Virus record (IMG/VR): IMGVR_UViG_3300001419_000001
Location: 13,397 to 67,122 of that record
Reading direction: 5' to 3' (one strand)
Source: a virus
DNA: 53,726 nt
The position numbers and the translations under genes were made by a program. The notes beneath the pieces are model-generated. The model ran no database searches and had not been told where the DNA came from. It saw only the letters and a list, made by a program, of their open reading frames with translations. Shown here in pieces: positions 1 to 7,847 of this stretch (position 1 is the first letter of the stretch; every line of letters begins with the position of its first letter).

Positions 1-44
1 GCAATGATGTCGCCATCAATGATTGCAGTAGTTGGTTTATTCAT
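1..44 (-). CDS. 5' end of a probable 5'-3' exonuclease gene (truncated by window edge)
   Basis: Only the first 14 residues are visible, reading MNKPTTAIIDGDII. The start ATG overlaps the end of the dNMP kinase gene by 8 nt, the same close packing as in the rest of the replication block. An early hydrophobic stretch followed by DGD is how T7 gp6-like and other FEN-type 5'-3' exonucleases begin, and T7-like phages carry such a gene after the DNA polymerase. Both points are suggestive only; the product cannot be named firmly from 14 residues. Confidence 0.45.
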   Translation of the reverse strand, partial: MNKPTTAIIDGDII

Positions 45-777
45 TGTCTTCCATTTCATCTTCTATCAAGTTAAGGATGTCGTCAATCTGGTCGATTTCA
101 TCCTTGAGCATGAGCAATTTGAGGAATGCCTCGTTGCCCATTTCACCTTTTCTGTACTTGATGTTTGTTGGATCATTGGATGGATTGTCTTCAGTCAACC
201 ACTTGAAGAAGTTTGATCTGACATATTCAACAAGTTCAGGAATAGGCTGTCGGTTGACAAGGTACTCATGGAATAGATCCGTGTAGTCTGAGTTGCCTGC
301 TTCGACGTTGACAGCAAGAGTTTCAGACTCATGAAGTCTCCATTCCTCAAACATTTCAGGAAGAGTTCTCTTGCCTGTAGTAATGAAGATTTGATATGCA
401 TCTACTTCACGACCGAATGCAATCTCATTCATGTAACGAACATCGTCTTGAATAATGAGGTGTTCAAACCTGTCTTCATTCCTTGACTTGAGGAAAGTCT
501 CAACTTCAATAAGCATATTGACTTCTTCCTTGACCTTGTTTACCCAGTAATCAGGATTTTCCTTTCGCCTTTGGGCACCAAGTCTCTGGCAATAACGACG
601 ATACTCTTCAGGGCTTTCATCTTTGGTGATTCCTTTTTCCTTTGCCTCTTTTTTCAGTGCTTTGGCAAACGGAAGAATGATGGGGATATATCCATTCTCC
701 ATGGCTACATCATGAATGATGCTAGCAACGGTGGATTTGCCTGCTCTTCCTGCACCACACAGTTGAATGAATTTCAT
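37..777 (-). CDS. Deoxynucleoside monophosphate kinase-like P-loop protein
   Basis: A 246-aa P-loop protein. The Walker A motif GAGRAGKST is at residues 8-16, right after the first beta strand, and a mid-protein strand with IIQDDVRYMNE resembles the DVR-x-x-E region of phage dNMP kinases such as T4 gp1. The predicted role is phosphorylation of dNMPs to dNDPs for phage DNA synthesis, which fits its place just after DNA polymerase and the ThyX gene elsewhere in the window. A Shine-Dalgarno AGGAG lies upstream of the ATG. The last 50 residues are highly acidic. Other small P-loop kinases cannot be excluded on sequence alone. Confidence 0.75.
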   Translation of the reverse strand: MKFIQLCGAGRAGKSTVASIIHDVAMENGYIPIILPFAKALKKEAKEKGITKDESPEEYRRYCQRLGAQRRKENPDYWVNKVKEEVNMLIEVETFLKSRNEDRFEHLIIQDDVRYMNEIAFGREVDAYQIFITTGKRTLPEMFEEWRLHESETLAVNVEAGNSDYTDLFHEYLVNRQPIPELVEYVRSNFFKWLTEDNPSNDPTNIKYRKGEMGNEAFLKLLMLKDEIDQIDDILNLIEDEMEDNE

Positions 778-823
778 AAGTTCTCCTATGGATTAAATAT
801 ACTACACTTACCAACAAGTATAA

Positions 824-2527
824 TCAATGTGTTTCAGACCAGTTACTACCGACGCGATACTCTGCATCGGTTTTAATCTTGCAACCAAAGTAATCACCAG
901 CACGCAAGGCACAGGTGCATACTTCGCGACCAAGATCATGAGCGATGTCAGGTGAGCATTCGATTTGAATTTCGTCATGGACATTGGCAACCCATCGCCA
1001 TTGATTTGGAAACATTCTATTGAGATACATATCACAATAACATGCCCATACCTTGGCAATGTGGGCACCAGAAGATTGCAGCAATGTATTGAGGGCAGCG
1101 TGTGCAGACCTGACTGGAATATCCCGCCAGTTGAATGGTCTTACGCAACCATGGGCATGAGTTGAGAACTCACAATCCTTGATGACTCTGCGAAGACCCG
1201 GAATGTTCTTGAGTAGTTGGTTCTTGGTATCTCTTGCTTGACGAGCAGAGGAGCCAATGACACTACCAAACTTTGCATCACCACCACCATACAAGAAACA
1301 ATAGATGGCACTCTTTGATTTGCTGCGTGAGTCAAGACCCATTGCATTTTGATTGTGAGTATGAATATCACCTTCAAGAATCTGCTTTGCATATGCACCG
1401 TCATCATACTTGTGAAGATAGTGTGCAAGCATTCTCAACTCCAAACCAGACAAGTCGGCACCAACAAGAACCCATCCCTTGCGAGGGACGAATAGAGACC
1501 TTGCTCTCTTGTCGCTGCTGACTTGCTGCATGTTGGGGTTGTTGGATGTCATGCGACCAGTGACAGTGCCTAGGATATTTATATTACCATGAAGCCTGTT
1601 GTCACGGCTGCACTTGGCACGAAGGATCCAGTCTGAGATCTGAGATAACAACTTGGTCTCATCAAAGTATTTGACCAGTATCTTTGCCTCGGGGTATTCC
1701 AACTTGGCAAGCACGGATCTATCAACCTTTGGGTTTCCCTTGTCGGTTGTTGGAGGATTCCAACCATACTTCTCATTGAGACGCTCTGCAATCTGTTGAC
1801 GAGAACCCGGATTGAATACGGTGATCTTGTCCTTGAGTCTCTTACCAGTCTTGTCTGACCACCTTTCTTCTATTTTATCTGGAAAGATCTTTTGCATTTG
1901 ATCTTCGATCTCAGCCTTGTCAAGCATGAGTTGCTTTTCATTTTCCTCTGCTTGTACAAGATCAAAACCAAAACCATTTTCCACCTGACTAGAGATGATC
2001 TTAGCAACATTCATTTCCATGGCTATTGCTTTTTCATTCTTCTCTCTGAACTCTTGCTGATACTTGTAGATCTTTGCAGTGACCACGGTATCTTGAACGC
2101 AGTAGTCCAACATGTCTTGGCAGAATGCATCAAACCCACCAGTGTACTCTGTCTTCTGATCTCCAAGCAGGAGACCCCATGACTTGAGTGAGTGGGATTG
2201 ACCCGGAAGCATGGGCTTGTCAGGCCAGATCAAACGAGACACAACCAAAGTGTCATACACTTTCTTGTAATTAACTTTTCTTACAAGTCTATTTAGCAAT
2301 GGCAAGTCATAACCAAAGATGTTGTGACCAACAACAAGATCAGCAGACTCAAGAGCCTTGATGAATTCTTCAAGTTGATCTTCGGTATAGGACTTGCACT
2401 CACCAGTCTCGACATTACAAGTTGCAGCACACCAGATGCGAGTAGCCTCTGGAATGCATTCCCCTTTTCTATTAATTGTTACTTCATTCAGACCATTACC
2501 TTCAATGTCAAATGCCAATACTTCCAT
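824..2527 (-). CDS. DNA polymerase, family A (T7 gp5-like) with 3'-5' exonuclease
   Basis: A complete 567-aa replicative polymerase, shorter than T7 gp5 (704 aa). The proofreading domain has Exo I D7-x-E9, Exo II GHNIFGYDLPLL and Exo III YCVQD. The polymerase domain has motif A DLSGLELR (D358), motif B beginning at K405 (KSAIYCFLYGGG) and motif C VHDE (D518), so both catalytic aspartates are intact. The residue equivalent to E. coli Phe762 is Tyr409, as in T7. The start overlaps the end of the primase-helicase gene by 20 nt, so the two are probably translationally coupled. The host processivity factor (thioredoxin in T7) cannot be predicted here. Confidence 0.95.
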   Translation of the reverse strand: MEVLAFDIEGNGLNEVTINRKGECIPEATRIWCAATCNVETGECKSYTEDQLEEFIKALESADLVVGHNIFGYDLPLLNRLVRKVNYKKVYDTLVVSRLIWPDKPMLPGQSHSLKSWGLLLGDQKTEYTGGFDAFCQDMLDYCVQDTVVTAKIYKYQQEFREKNEKAIAMEMNVAKIISSQVENGFGFDLVQAEENEKQLMLDKAEIEDQMQKIFPDKIEERWSDKTGKRLKDKITVFNPGSRQQIAERLNEKYGWNPPTTDKGNPKVDRSVLAKLEYPEAKILVKYFDETKLLSQISDWILRAKCSRDNRLHGNINILGTVTGRMTSNNPNMQQVSSDKRARSLFVPRKGWVLVGADLSGLELRMLAHYLHKYDDGAYAKQILEGDIHTHNQNAMGLDSRSKSKSAIYCFLYGGGDAKFGSVIGSSARQARDTKNQLLKNIPGLRRVIKDCEFSTHAHGCVRPFNWRDIPVRSAHAALNTLLQSSGAHIAKVWACYCDMYLNRMFPNQWRWVANVHDEIQIECSPDIAHDLGREVCTCALRAGDYFGCKIKTDAEYRVGSNWSETH

Positions 2528-4247
2528 AATTGTATAGAATCTCTCCGTCTGGGGTTACGGTAAACTCCACCTCTTGCAATCTACTTGTGTCCTTGTTGTA
2601 GTACAGGGCACAACCAATGCCACAGGCACCAGTCTTGCGATTCTTGAGAACACGAATGCAAGTTGTGTTTGAGATGTTTGGATCTGGATGTTGCCTGTTT
2701 CTTTCAAGTGCAAACACATAGTCTGCAATCTGAGCAAGCGAACCAGAACCACGAAGATCGCTAAGTGAGATCCTATCACCTTCATCTACGTTCTTGTCAG
2801 TTTTCTTGATGTGTGATACGACATGAACAATAACACCAGTACGTTCAACCAATGCTCTTAGTTGCTTCATGACATCATCAAGGATCAACCTTTCAGAGTT
2901 GCCATAATTGTCTTGCTGACTGAGAAGCATGTTGCCAAGCAGGGTGATGTGATCAACAACAAGAACCTTGCAACCAAGTGCAACAGCCATGTACTCAAGA
3001 CGAGACATTACATTGTCGATGTTTGAGTTGCCGATGTGATCATAGATGTACAACGGATAGTCGCCAATCTCTCTGCGGGCAGCACCATACTCCTCATCGG
3101 ATAGGTTGTCTGCAACACCAAGATCGACTTCACTTCTGTTGAACTTCTTTCTAAGATCATTGAGTTGTCGTTGACCCATGATCTTACGCACATGCTTGCC
3201 TAGTTTGAGCGAGATGAGATCATCAACAGTAGACTCTGGAGATTCCTCCAAGAAGATGCAACCAGTGGGATTGCCTTGTTCAAGGTGATGAATCAAGATC
3301 TCCTTGATGATTGAGGATTTGCCATGACCAGTGGCAGAAGTCCATAGATACAATCTTCCACTGTCTTGACCAACCATGAAGTTGGTTAGGTTTTCCCAAG
3401 GGAACTCATACAGGATTGATGGGTTGTTGTTTTCACCAGTGACCTGAGACACATGCAGAATGCTGTCAGGACTGTGGGTCTTGGCATTCCAATAGGCTTG
3501 GAGCAGTTGCTTGCCTTCTCCAGCAACCAGCATCTCATTGGGATCCTTGCGGGGCAGGTCCATGATCTTGACCTTGCCCGGAGGGAGGATCTCTGCAACT
3601 TCCTTTGCAGCCTTGCGACCCGGATCATCCATATCGAAACAGATAACGATGGTATCGAATGATGCAAGGAACTCATAGTTGTCCTTGATGCTTCGTGCTG
3701 CACCCTGTACTCCGGTTGGAATGGAGACTACAGGATACTTGTTGTCGAACAATTGAGACATGCTTAGGCAATCAATGGCACCTTCTGTGATGAGAATGCG
3801 TGGACCACCACGTTCCCATACATGCTGACCAAACATCTGTAGTTGCTTGGTGTTGCCAATCCACTTGAAGTCCTTGTTCTGGATGTTGCGAATCTTTTGT
3901 GCTTGCAACATACCATCGGAACTATAATAGTTCTCGATCTCGACGTGACGATCCATTGTGTTGCACGTCTGATACCTGAACTTCCTACAGGTGTCGGCAT
4001 TGATGCGGCGATGGGGAAGCATTTCAATGTCGCCAGCAATTGGATTGAAGTCTCTTACAATGTTTTCATCTCTCACTTCCGTCATGTACTTCTTGTCCCC
4101 TTTCTCATAATAGCCACAAGCAAAGCAATACTTGTGGTTGTCATCATAGATGGCTAGATTATCACCAGATGTGTCACCACCATTTGATATACACTTGGGG
4201 CATGACTGTCTCTCTACAACTTTGCTATCTGTTGCTTCTAAACTCAT
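2508..4247 (-). CDS. Bifunctional primase-helicase (T7 gp4-like)
   Basis: A 579-aa protein close in length to T7 gp4 (566 aa). An N-terminal zinc ribbon has C16-x2-C19 and C41-x2-C44. A TOPRIM domain follows with ITEGAIDCLS and the acidic DMDD. The C-terminal RecA/DnaB-type helicase has Walker A GHGKSS (K310), Walker B KVLVVDH and the downstream VVSHIKK and GSGSLAQIAD segments. It should unwind the fork and make RNA primers for the adjacent polymerase. The start overlaps a small membrane-protein gene by 23 nt. All key motifs are present. Confidence 0.95.
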   Translation of the reverse strand: MSLEATDSKVVERQSCPKCISNGGDTSGDNLAIYDDNHKYCFACGYYEKGDKKYMTEVRDENIVRDFNPIAGDIEMLPHRRINADTCRKFRYQTCNTMDRHVEIENYYSSDGMLQAQKIRNIQNKDFKWIGNTKQLQMFGQHVWERGGPRILITEGAIDCLSMSQLFDNKYPVVSIPTGVQGAARSIKDNYEFLASFDTIVICFDMDDPGRKAAKEVAEILPPGKVKIMDLPRKDPNEMLVAGEGKQLLQAYWNAKTHSPDSILHVSQVTGENNNPSILYEFPWENLTNFMVGQDSGRLYLWTSATGHGKSSIIKEILIHHLEQGNPTGCIFLEESPESTVDDLISLKLGKHVRKIMGQRQLNDLRKKFNRSEVDLGVADNLSDEEYGAARREIGDYPLYIYDHIGNSNIDNVMSRLEYMAVALGCKVLVVDHITLLGNMLLSQQDNYGNSERLILDDVMKQLRALVERTGVIVHVVSHIKKTDKNVDEGDRISLSDLRGSGSLAQIADYVFALERNRQHPDPNISNTTCIRVLKNRKTGACGIGCALYYNKDTSRLQEVEFTVTPDGEILYNYGSIGI

Positions 4248-4452
4248 TAGTCTCCCTTGTCAGAATAAATGACCAAGCAAGTGCAACCACAGAAACAACA
4301 ATAAAGATTGAGGTTGGTGTGATTAGAATCAAGAAAGGAATCCAAAGGGATACGGAATCAGACACGGCAGCAGCACCAAAGCCAATCATACCGAGAAAGA
4401 AAGCAATCCAATTGGTTATGAAATAAATTCTTTCAATATAAATGTGCTTCAT
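4225..4452 (-). CDS. Small two-helix membrane protein, function unknown
   Basis: A 75-aa protein with two hydrophobic helices (about residues 10-30 and 38-65) and a charged C-terminus RETNEFRSNR. It is judged a real gene because GGAGG sits 6 nt before the ATG and it overlaps both neighbours by about 20 nt in the usual style of this block. It lies between an unknown acidic protein and the primase-helicase. No family is recognised. A role at the membrane during takeover or replication is possible, but nothing in the sequence shows it. Confidence 0.65.
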   Translation of the reverse strand: MKHIYIERIYFITNWIAFFLGMIGFGAAAVSDSVSLWIPFLILITPTSIFIVVSVVALAWSFILTRETNEFRSNR

Positions 4453-4849
4453 CTAGAACCTCCATGATGCTGGGTGGATCGGAGTTTTCCACTTCAAGCG
4501 AAATGGCATTGTCGATCTCAACCCACATGTTCTTCATAAATTCATTCTTATTATTTCTGTCATTGTTATAGACAACAAAGAAGTCATCTTCGTCACCAAA
4601 CATGGTGGCTTCGGCCCGGAGGCGAAGGTGGGGCTCCGCGTCGTCGAGGACCACGTCTCGCCCAAACACTCTCGCCTCGTGGAAATGATAGCCTTCAACG
4701 CACCATCTTGTTCCGAAGTTACCACCAACAGTGGTGTCATCTTCCATCCAATACACTTCAACTTCTGCGCTGACATGATATGTGATGTTGTTGTCAACCA
4801 CTTCAAACTCAAAAGTTCTTTCAACGGTATACACTGGATTGTAATGCAT
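4433..4849 (-). CDS. Hypothetical acidic protein with a GC-rich internal patch
   Basis: A 138-aa acidic protein of unknown function, beginning after AAAGGA 8 nt upstream of its ATG. The first half looks like beta strands (TFEFEVVDNNITYHVSAEVE), the second is acidic and Asn-rich. An internal stretch of about 80 bp (4603-4682) is far richer in G+C than the flanks and encodes Arg/Glu/Asp-rich sequence around residues 56-82. The frame stays open through it. A strong hairpin terminator lies just upstream, so the gene may start a new transcript or depend on read-through. Confidence 0.6.
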   Translation of the reverse strand: MHYNPVYTVERTFEFEVVDNNITYHVSAEVEVYWMEDDTTVGGNFGTRWCVEGYHFHEARVFGRDVVLDDAEPHLRLRAEATMFGDEDDFFVVYNNDRNNKNEFMKNMWVEIDNAISLEVENSDPPSIMEVLDEAHLY

Positions 4850-4872
4850 GTTTGTTTCCTTTGGAAAAAAAT

Positions 4873-4898
4873 AGGGAAGCCTATTGCTAGACTTCCCT
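4873..4898 (-). terminator. Hairpin terminator after the deaminase-like gene
   Basis: On the minus strand the 7-bp stem AGGGAAG/CTTCCCT is extended by an inner CTA/TAG pairing, and a run of seven T residues follows directly. The position, at the 3' end of the gene ending at 4887 and before the gene starting at 4849, fits an intrinsic terminator. Confidence 0.65.
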
Positions 4899-5249
4899 TA
4901 CCATCCCATGACGGGTGGTGTAGTAGATTTCATTAAATATTTCTTTGCACCAATTCATGCACAGACAACATGGTCTGGACATTCTCCATTGATTGAGATA
5001 ACCAAATCTAAAATTGACTAGTGTATATTTCCTGCACTTGTCTTTTACTTTGATCCAAGCATCCAACTCCGAATGAACTTCATCAAATCTATATTTGTAT
5101 GAAGCAGCAAGGGGATGAGTCTTACGTTTGTTGATACCAACTGCAACAGGTCTTGACTTGTGCAGTATGATAGACACATGCTTAAACTTTCTTCCCTTAA
5201 GCAAAGGGAGTTGTTTCAATGCGAGATTTTCCAGAGCATCTATGTTCAT
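4887..5249 (-). CDS. Cytidine/deoxycytidylate deaminase-like zinc protein
   Basis: A 120-aa protein with the two signatures of the cytidine deaminase fold: HSE (in EVHSELDAW), giving a zinc ligand and the catalytic glutamate, and PCCLC (in SRPCCLCMNWC), giving two cysteine ligands about 37 residues later. The spacing suits a small deaminase. Known members convert cytosine to uracil in nucleosides, nucleotides or nucleic acid; the substrate cannot be told here. Next to RusA and SSB and together with ThyX and a dNMP kinase in the genome, supply of dUMP is plausible. It overlaps the RusA-like gene by 4 nt. Confidence 0.65.
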   Translation of the reverse strand: MNIDALENLALKQLPLLKGRKFKHVSIILHKSRPVAVGINKRKTHPLAASYKYRFDEVHSELDAWIKVKDKCRKYTLVNFRFGYLNQWRMSRPCCLCMNWCKEIFNEIYYTTRHGMVREV

Positions 5250-5620
5250 GCCTTTTCCATTGCAACTGTGAAGTAACCATCTTGATCAGGCTCTGCCCAA
5301 TTCTTGCTGACATACAAGCCAATGATTTGGGAGTCGTCAATCCACAGTTTCTTGTTCATTAAATCCATAACGGCTTTAGCTAGGTTATCGACATCAGACT
5401 TTGGGAATGGCAACTTGGTTGTCTTTGGTCTCTTACAATAGCATTTGATATCGACCATCAATACATCATCAAAAGGAGTGAATCCTTTGAGCATTTCAGA
5501 GACAACCTTTGATCCTTCTTCCCTGAACCGCTTGTAGGCACCCGTGTAGTAGGAACCATGCCTACCAACACGAGGCCTAGAAGCGGCAACTGGACTCACC
5601 GGAAAGGTGAGTTCAATCAT
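5246..5620 (-). CDS. RusA-like Holliday junction resolvase
   Basis: A 124-aa protein matching the RusA family in length and motifs: an early basic segment ASRPRVGR followed by a Tyr-rich turn, then KSDVDNLAKAVMDLMN and IDDSQI, which carry the metal-binding aspartates. RusA cuts four-way junctions in DNA, and in phages it resolves replication and recombination intermediates before packaging. It sits between SSB (1-nt overlap) and the deaminase-like gene. It would take the place of T7 gp3-type endonuclease, which is not seen in this window. Confidence 0.85.
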   Translation of the reverse strand: MIELTFPVSPVAASRPRVGRHGSYYTGAYKRFREEGSKVVSEMLKGFTPFDDVLMVDIKCYCKRPKTTKLPFPKSDVDNLAKAVMDLMNKKLWIDDSQIIGLYVSKNWAEPDQDGYFTVAMEKA

Positions 5621-6129
5621 TAGAAGGGAATGTCATCGCTGGATTCGGCAGCACCGGCTCCAACGAAGCCCCCATCAACAGTACCCATGCCGGAACCACC
5701 ACCGGAACCCGGCTCGTAGTTACGCTTGATCAACTGGATCTTTTCCATGTAAAAGGAGACCGAGTTGTCTCTGGCAATGAGTGCTGGAGTAACCTTGACT
5801 CTAACCACATCTGAACCAAATGGAATGGTTTCAGTGGGTTGGTCATTGCTGTCAAGCACAGGGAATGCCTTGACTCCCTTGCGTGCCTGAAGCACATTCT
5901 TGAACCGGACAAGACGATTCCCAGTCTCAGGATCATTCTTGAGACCATTGATCTTCTTGCCACCAAGTTCCTTTGCAGCAGCCTCTAACTGCTTGTTAAT
6001 CTCATCATCAATAATTAGAGTGACAGAGTGATTGGGGTTGCCAAACTTGTCATCCGGGGACATGAGATGGGACCATCGCACTTCTGCGGGTCCGACAACA
6101 ATGCTGTTGCCATAATTACTTTTCGTCAT
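5620..6129 (-). CDS. Single-stranded DNA-binding protein (gp2.5/DUF2815-like)
   Basis: A 169-aa protein with an OB-fold-like body and a Gly-rich linker (residues about 138-160) ending in ESSDDIPF. The acidic tail with terminal DIPF is the partner-docking tip of bacterial SSB, and T7 gp2.5 also has an acidic tail with terminal Phe. The body, with FGNPNHSVTLIIDD and KKINGLKND, resembles the phage DUF2815 family. It should coat ssDNA at the fork and recruit polymerase and helicase. Neighbours are RusA and a small coiled protein. Confidence 0.8.
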   Translation of the reverse strand: MTKSNYGNSIVVGPAEVRWSHLMSPDDKFGNPNHSVTLIIDDEINKQLEAAAKELGGKKINGLKNDPETGNRLVRFKNVLQARKGVKAFPVLDSNDQPTETIPFGSDVVRVKVTPALIARDNSVSFYMEKIQLIKRNYEPGSGGGSGMGTVDGGFVGAGAAESSDDIPF

Positions 6130-6367
6130 CAGATTCTACTCCTTCGATAACTGGGTCTGAAGCACCTTCTTCTTTCGGGTTCTTCATGACGAAATTCTGA
6201 ACATCATTCTTGTTTGTTTCAACAATGTTGTTCATGGTAGTGCGGATCTGGAAACTGATGTTGTCCAGAGCCATAAAAATCTCCCTTAAATACTGTAATA
6301 CAGCATTGGTTGCAACCATAGGGGGATACGATTGTTTGGGTTGTTCAGTCTTTTGTTCTTCAGTCAC
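6116..6367 (-). CDS. Small hypothetical protein, GTG start
   Basis: An 83-aa protein. The start chosen is GTG at 6367: it overlaps the stop of the metallophosphatase gene in a GTGA overlap, with GGAGG 4 nt upstream. A longer reading with ATG at 6409 would run inside the upstream gene. The middle is probably helical (VLQYLREIFMALDNISFQI) and the C-terminus is acidic (ESDDEK). It overlaps the SSB start by 14 nt. No family recognised; the position suggests a replication accessory role, without proof. Confidence 0.6.
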   Translation of the reverse strand: MTEEQKTEQPKQSYPPMVATNAVLQYLREIFMALDNISFQIRTTMNNIVETNKNDVQNFVMKNPKEEGASDPVIEGVESDDEK

Positions 6368-7029
6368 ATGACCTCCAAGTAGGGATGACCATCCTTCACG
6401 ACACCACATGAAAGGAATGGTTTCTTTAATGAATATCTACCATAGAGCATGGCAAGATGTTCCGCATCCACACCACATCCCACATTCATACCAAAGACGG
6501 TGTCAGTTCCATTGTTATGATGAGAGATTGAAGCAACTGAATGCAAGTGACCACAGACGACGCTTCGTCTTAGATAACAGGCAGCATTGAATGCTGGGGT
6601 CTTGCCACTCCAATTGGTTCCGTGTGTGTATAGGATTCCATCTACAACATGGTCGTATGCCCATGTCCATCCTCTTGTTCCATATACGTCGTTATAAGGC
6701 TTCAAATACAAACTGGGAATACCTTCTGACTTGGCTCGACGCATCACACGCTCGTCATGATTGCCAATACAAACAACAGCATTGGGGAATGCCCGATACC
6801 ATTGATTGACTTGCTTCTGTGCAATCAAGTATTCACTATAAGCCGAAGGTAGATCTGGATTCTTTTCGTGGCGAGAGATTGCTTCATGATCAACGATGTC
6901 GCCAATGAATACAGTCTTGTTTGTATTGTATTTCTTTGTTATCTTCTTGCAGAAAGAAAGATATTTGTCATGGGTTGCTGGTGCATGAAGATCACCAACA
7001 ACTAGTACACTACTCATCTCTTCTTCCAC
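6364..7029 (-). CDS. Calcineurin-like metallophosphoesterase
   Basis: A 221-aa protein with the complete metallophosphoesterase signature in order: GDLHAP near residue 12, GDIVDHE, GNHDER, THG and GHLHS. These supply the two-metal site ligands and the catalytic His of the family. Substrates range from phosphoproteins to cyclic nucleotides and nucleic acid ends, and the sequence does not say which. Such enzymes are common in marine and T7-like phages next to replication genes, as here. Length is normal for a single-domain phage enzyme. Confidence 0.85.
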   Translation of the reverse strand: MEEEMSSVLVVGDLHAPATHDKYLSFCKKITKKYNTNKTVFIGDIVDHEAISRHEKNPDLPSAYSEYLIAQKQVNQWYRAFPNAVVCIGNHDERVMRRAKSEGIPSLYLKPYNDVYGTRGWTWAYDHVVDGILYTHGTNWSGKTPAFNAACYLRRSVVCGHLHSVASISHHNNGTDTVFGMNVGCGVDAEHLAMLYGRYSLKKPFLSCGVVKDGHPYLEVM

Positions 7030-7259
7030 CGTGCTTCAGCATCTCTTCGCCATTGCTCGGCTAGAGATGGGAGATCCACACGCTTTCTTGTATTAGGCAC
7101 AGGATGTGCAGAAACAAACTGACCTTCTTCATCTGCAACATGAACCCATTCCTCAACATACGCTTCGATGGGCTTATACACATCAATTAATTTGTTGATA
7201 TGATCTTGTTGAAGATTATTCAGACTTGGCTTTACGCCTTCTTCTGCGTTCTTTGTCAC
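7014..7259 (-). CDS. Hypothetical protein, start uncertain
   Basis: About 81 aa with a helical middle (DHINKLIDVYKPIEAYVEEW) and a basic C-terminus ending RWKKR. Two GTG starts are possible. The one at 7259 has AAGGA 8 nt upstream and is preferred. The one at 7295 has no clear ribosome site and would overlap a basic 42-codon gene more deeply. No ATG is available in frame. It overlaps the metallophosphatase start by 16 nt. Family not recognised. Confidence 0.5.
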   Translation of the reverse strand: MTKNAEEGVKPSLNNLQQDHINKLIDVYKPIEAYVEEWVHVADEEGQFVSAHPVPNTRKRVDLPSLAEQWRRDAEARWKKR

Positions 7260-7344
7260 GTTTCTTTTCCTTTCTTTTTTTGAAGTACTTGTCACTGTCC
7301 CAAGATCTTTGATCTTTTCTTCGGATGCTCTTGTCTTCAGCCAT
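7216..7344 (-). CDS. Very basic 42-aa protein
   Basis: A short frame starting MAEDKSIRRKDQRSW and ending in a run of Lys/Arg with five consecutive arginines. The ATG overlaps the stop of the upstream gene by 8 nt and has GAGG 7 nt upstream, so it looks translated by coupling. The charge suggests nucleic acid binding. It overlaps the next gene in another frame by 44 nt, or 80 nt if the earlier GTG start is used. Short length and overlap make it tentative. Confidence 0.45.
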   Translation of the reverse strand: MAEDKSIRRKDQRSWDSDKYFKKRKEKKRDKERRRRRKAKSE

Positions 7345-7540
7345 CAAGCACCTCGTTTCTTAGATCATTGAGTTTATTCCATTGTTTGAGAATGCTTTCA
7401 TGGAGAATAATATTGTTCTTTATTATTTTACCAAGAGCATCTGAATCAAGATCATAAACTCCCTGTTGACCGACAATGAAAACAAGTGACCTACCATCTG
7501 AGAATTCCCTGTTTGTCCATACGATATCTTGCTTAGTCAT
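7337..7540 (-). CDS. Hypothetical 67-aa protein
   Basis: A 67-aa protein beginning MTKQDIVWTNREF with a hydrophobic middle strand (SLVFIVG) and helical C-terminal half. It overlaps the preceding gene by 8 nt and the following basic one by 8 nt. The ribosome site is weak, so coupling is likely. Family not recognised. Confidence 0.55.
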   Translation of the reverse strand: MTKQDIVWTNREFSDGRSLVFIVGQQGVYDLDSDALGKIIKNNIILHESILKQWNKLNDLRNEVLDG

Positions 7541-7847
7541 TTTTAATTCTGTCTAAGAGAATCTGCTGATGTAAGACCATGCACTTGGGAATCTTGTGGA
7601 TCTGACTGGTTTCGGCTGGGCCAACAGTTGATGCAACCACATATTGATTGGCATCTTCATGGATTAAAAAACCAACTGTGTACATGACAGGCAATTGAGT
7701 CTTGCTGTACTTCTTTGTGTCTGACATCTCCATCCATTCTGAACCTCCAATTGTTTGAGCATCAACCCAAGAAAAATATATAATTGGTTTTAAATATTTA
7801 ACTGAAGAAGTATTGTGATTCAAGGACTTCATTGATGTCAAAGTCAT
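7533..7847 (-). CDS. Hypothetical protein downstream of the T7-like RNAP
   Basis: Start chosen at ATG 7847, which has GGAG 7 nt upstream; this gives 104 aa and a 50-nt overlap with the end of the RNA polymerase gene. A longer form from 7898 would only add sequence antisense-like to the polymerase C-terminus. The mature part, FSWVDAQTIGGSEWMEM then VMYTVGFLIHEDANQY, has a beta-rich pattern seen in small phage proteins that start with a W-V/I-D strand. Function unknown. A still shorter form starting at MEMSDTKK is possible. Confidence 0.55.
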   Translation of the reverse strand: MTLTSMKSLNHNTSSVKYLKPIIYFSWVDAQTIGGSEWMEMSDTKKYSKTQLPVMYTVGFLIHEDANQYVVASTVGPAETSQIHKIPKCMVLHQQILLDRIKND

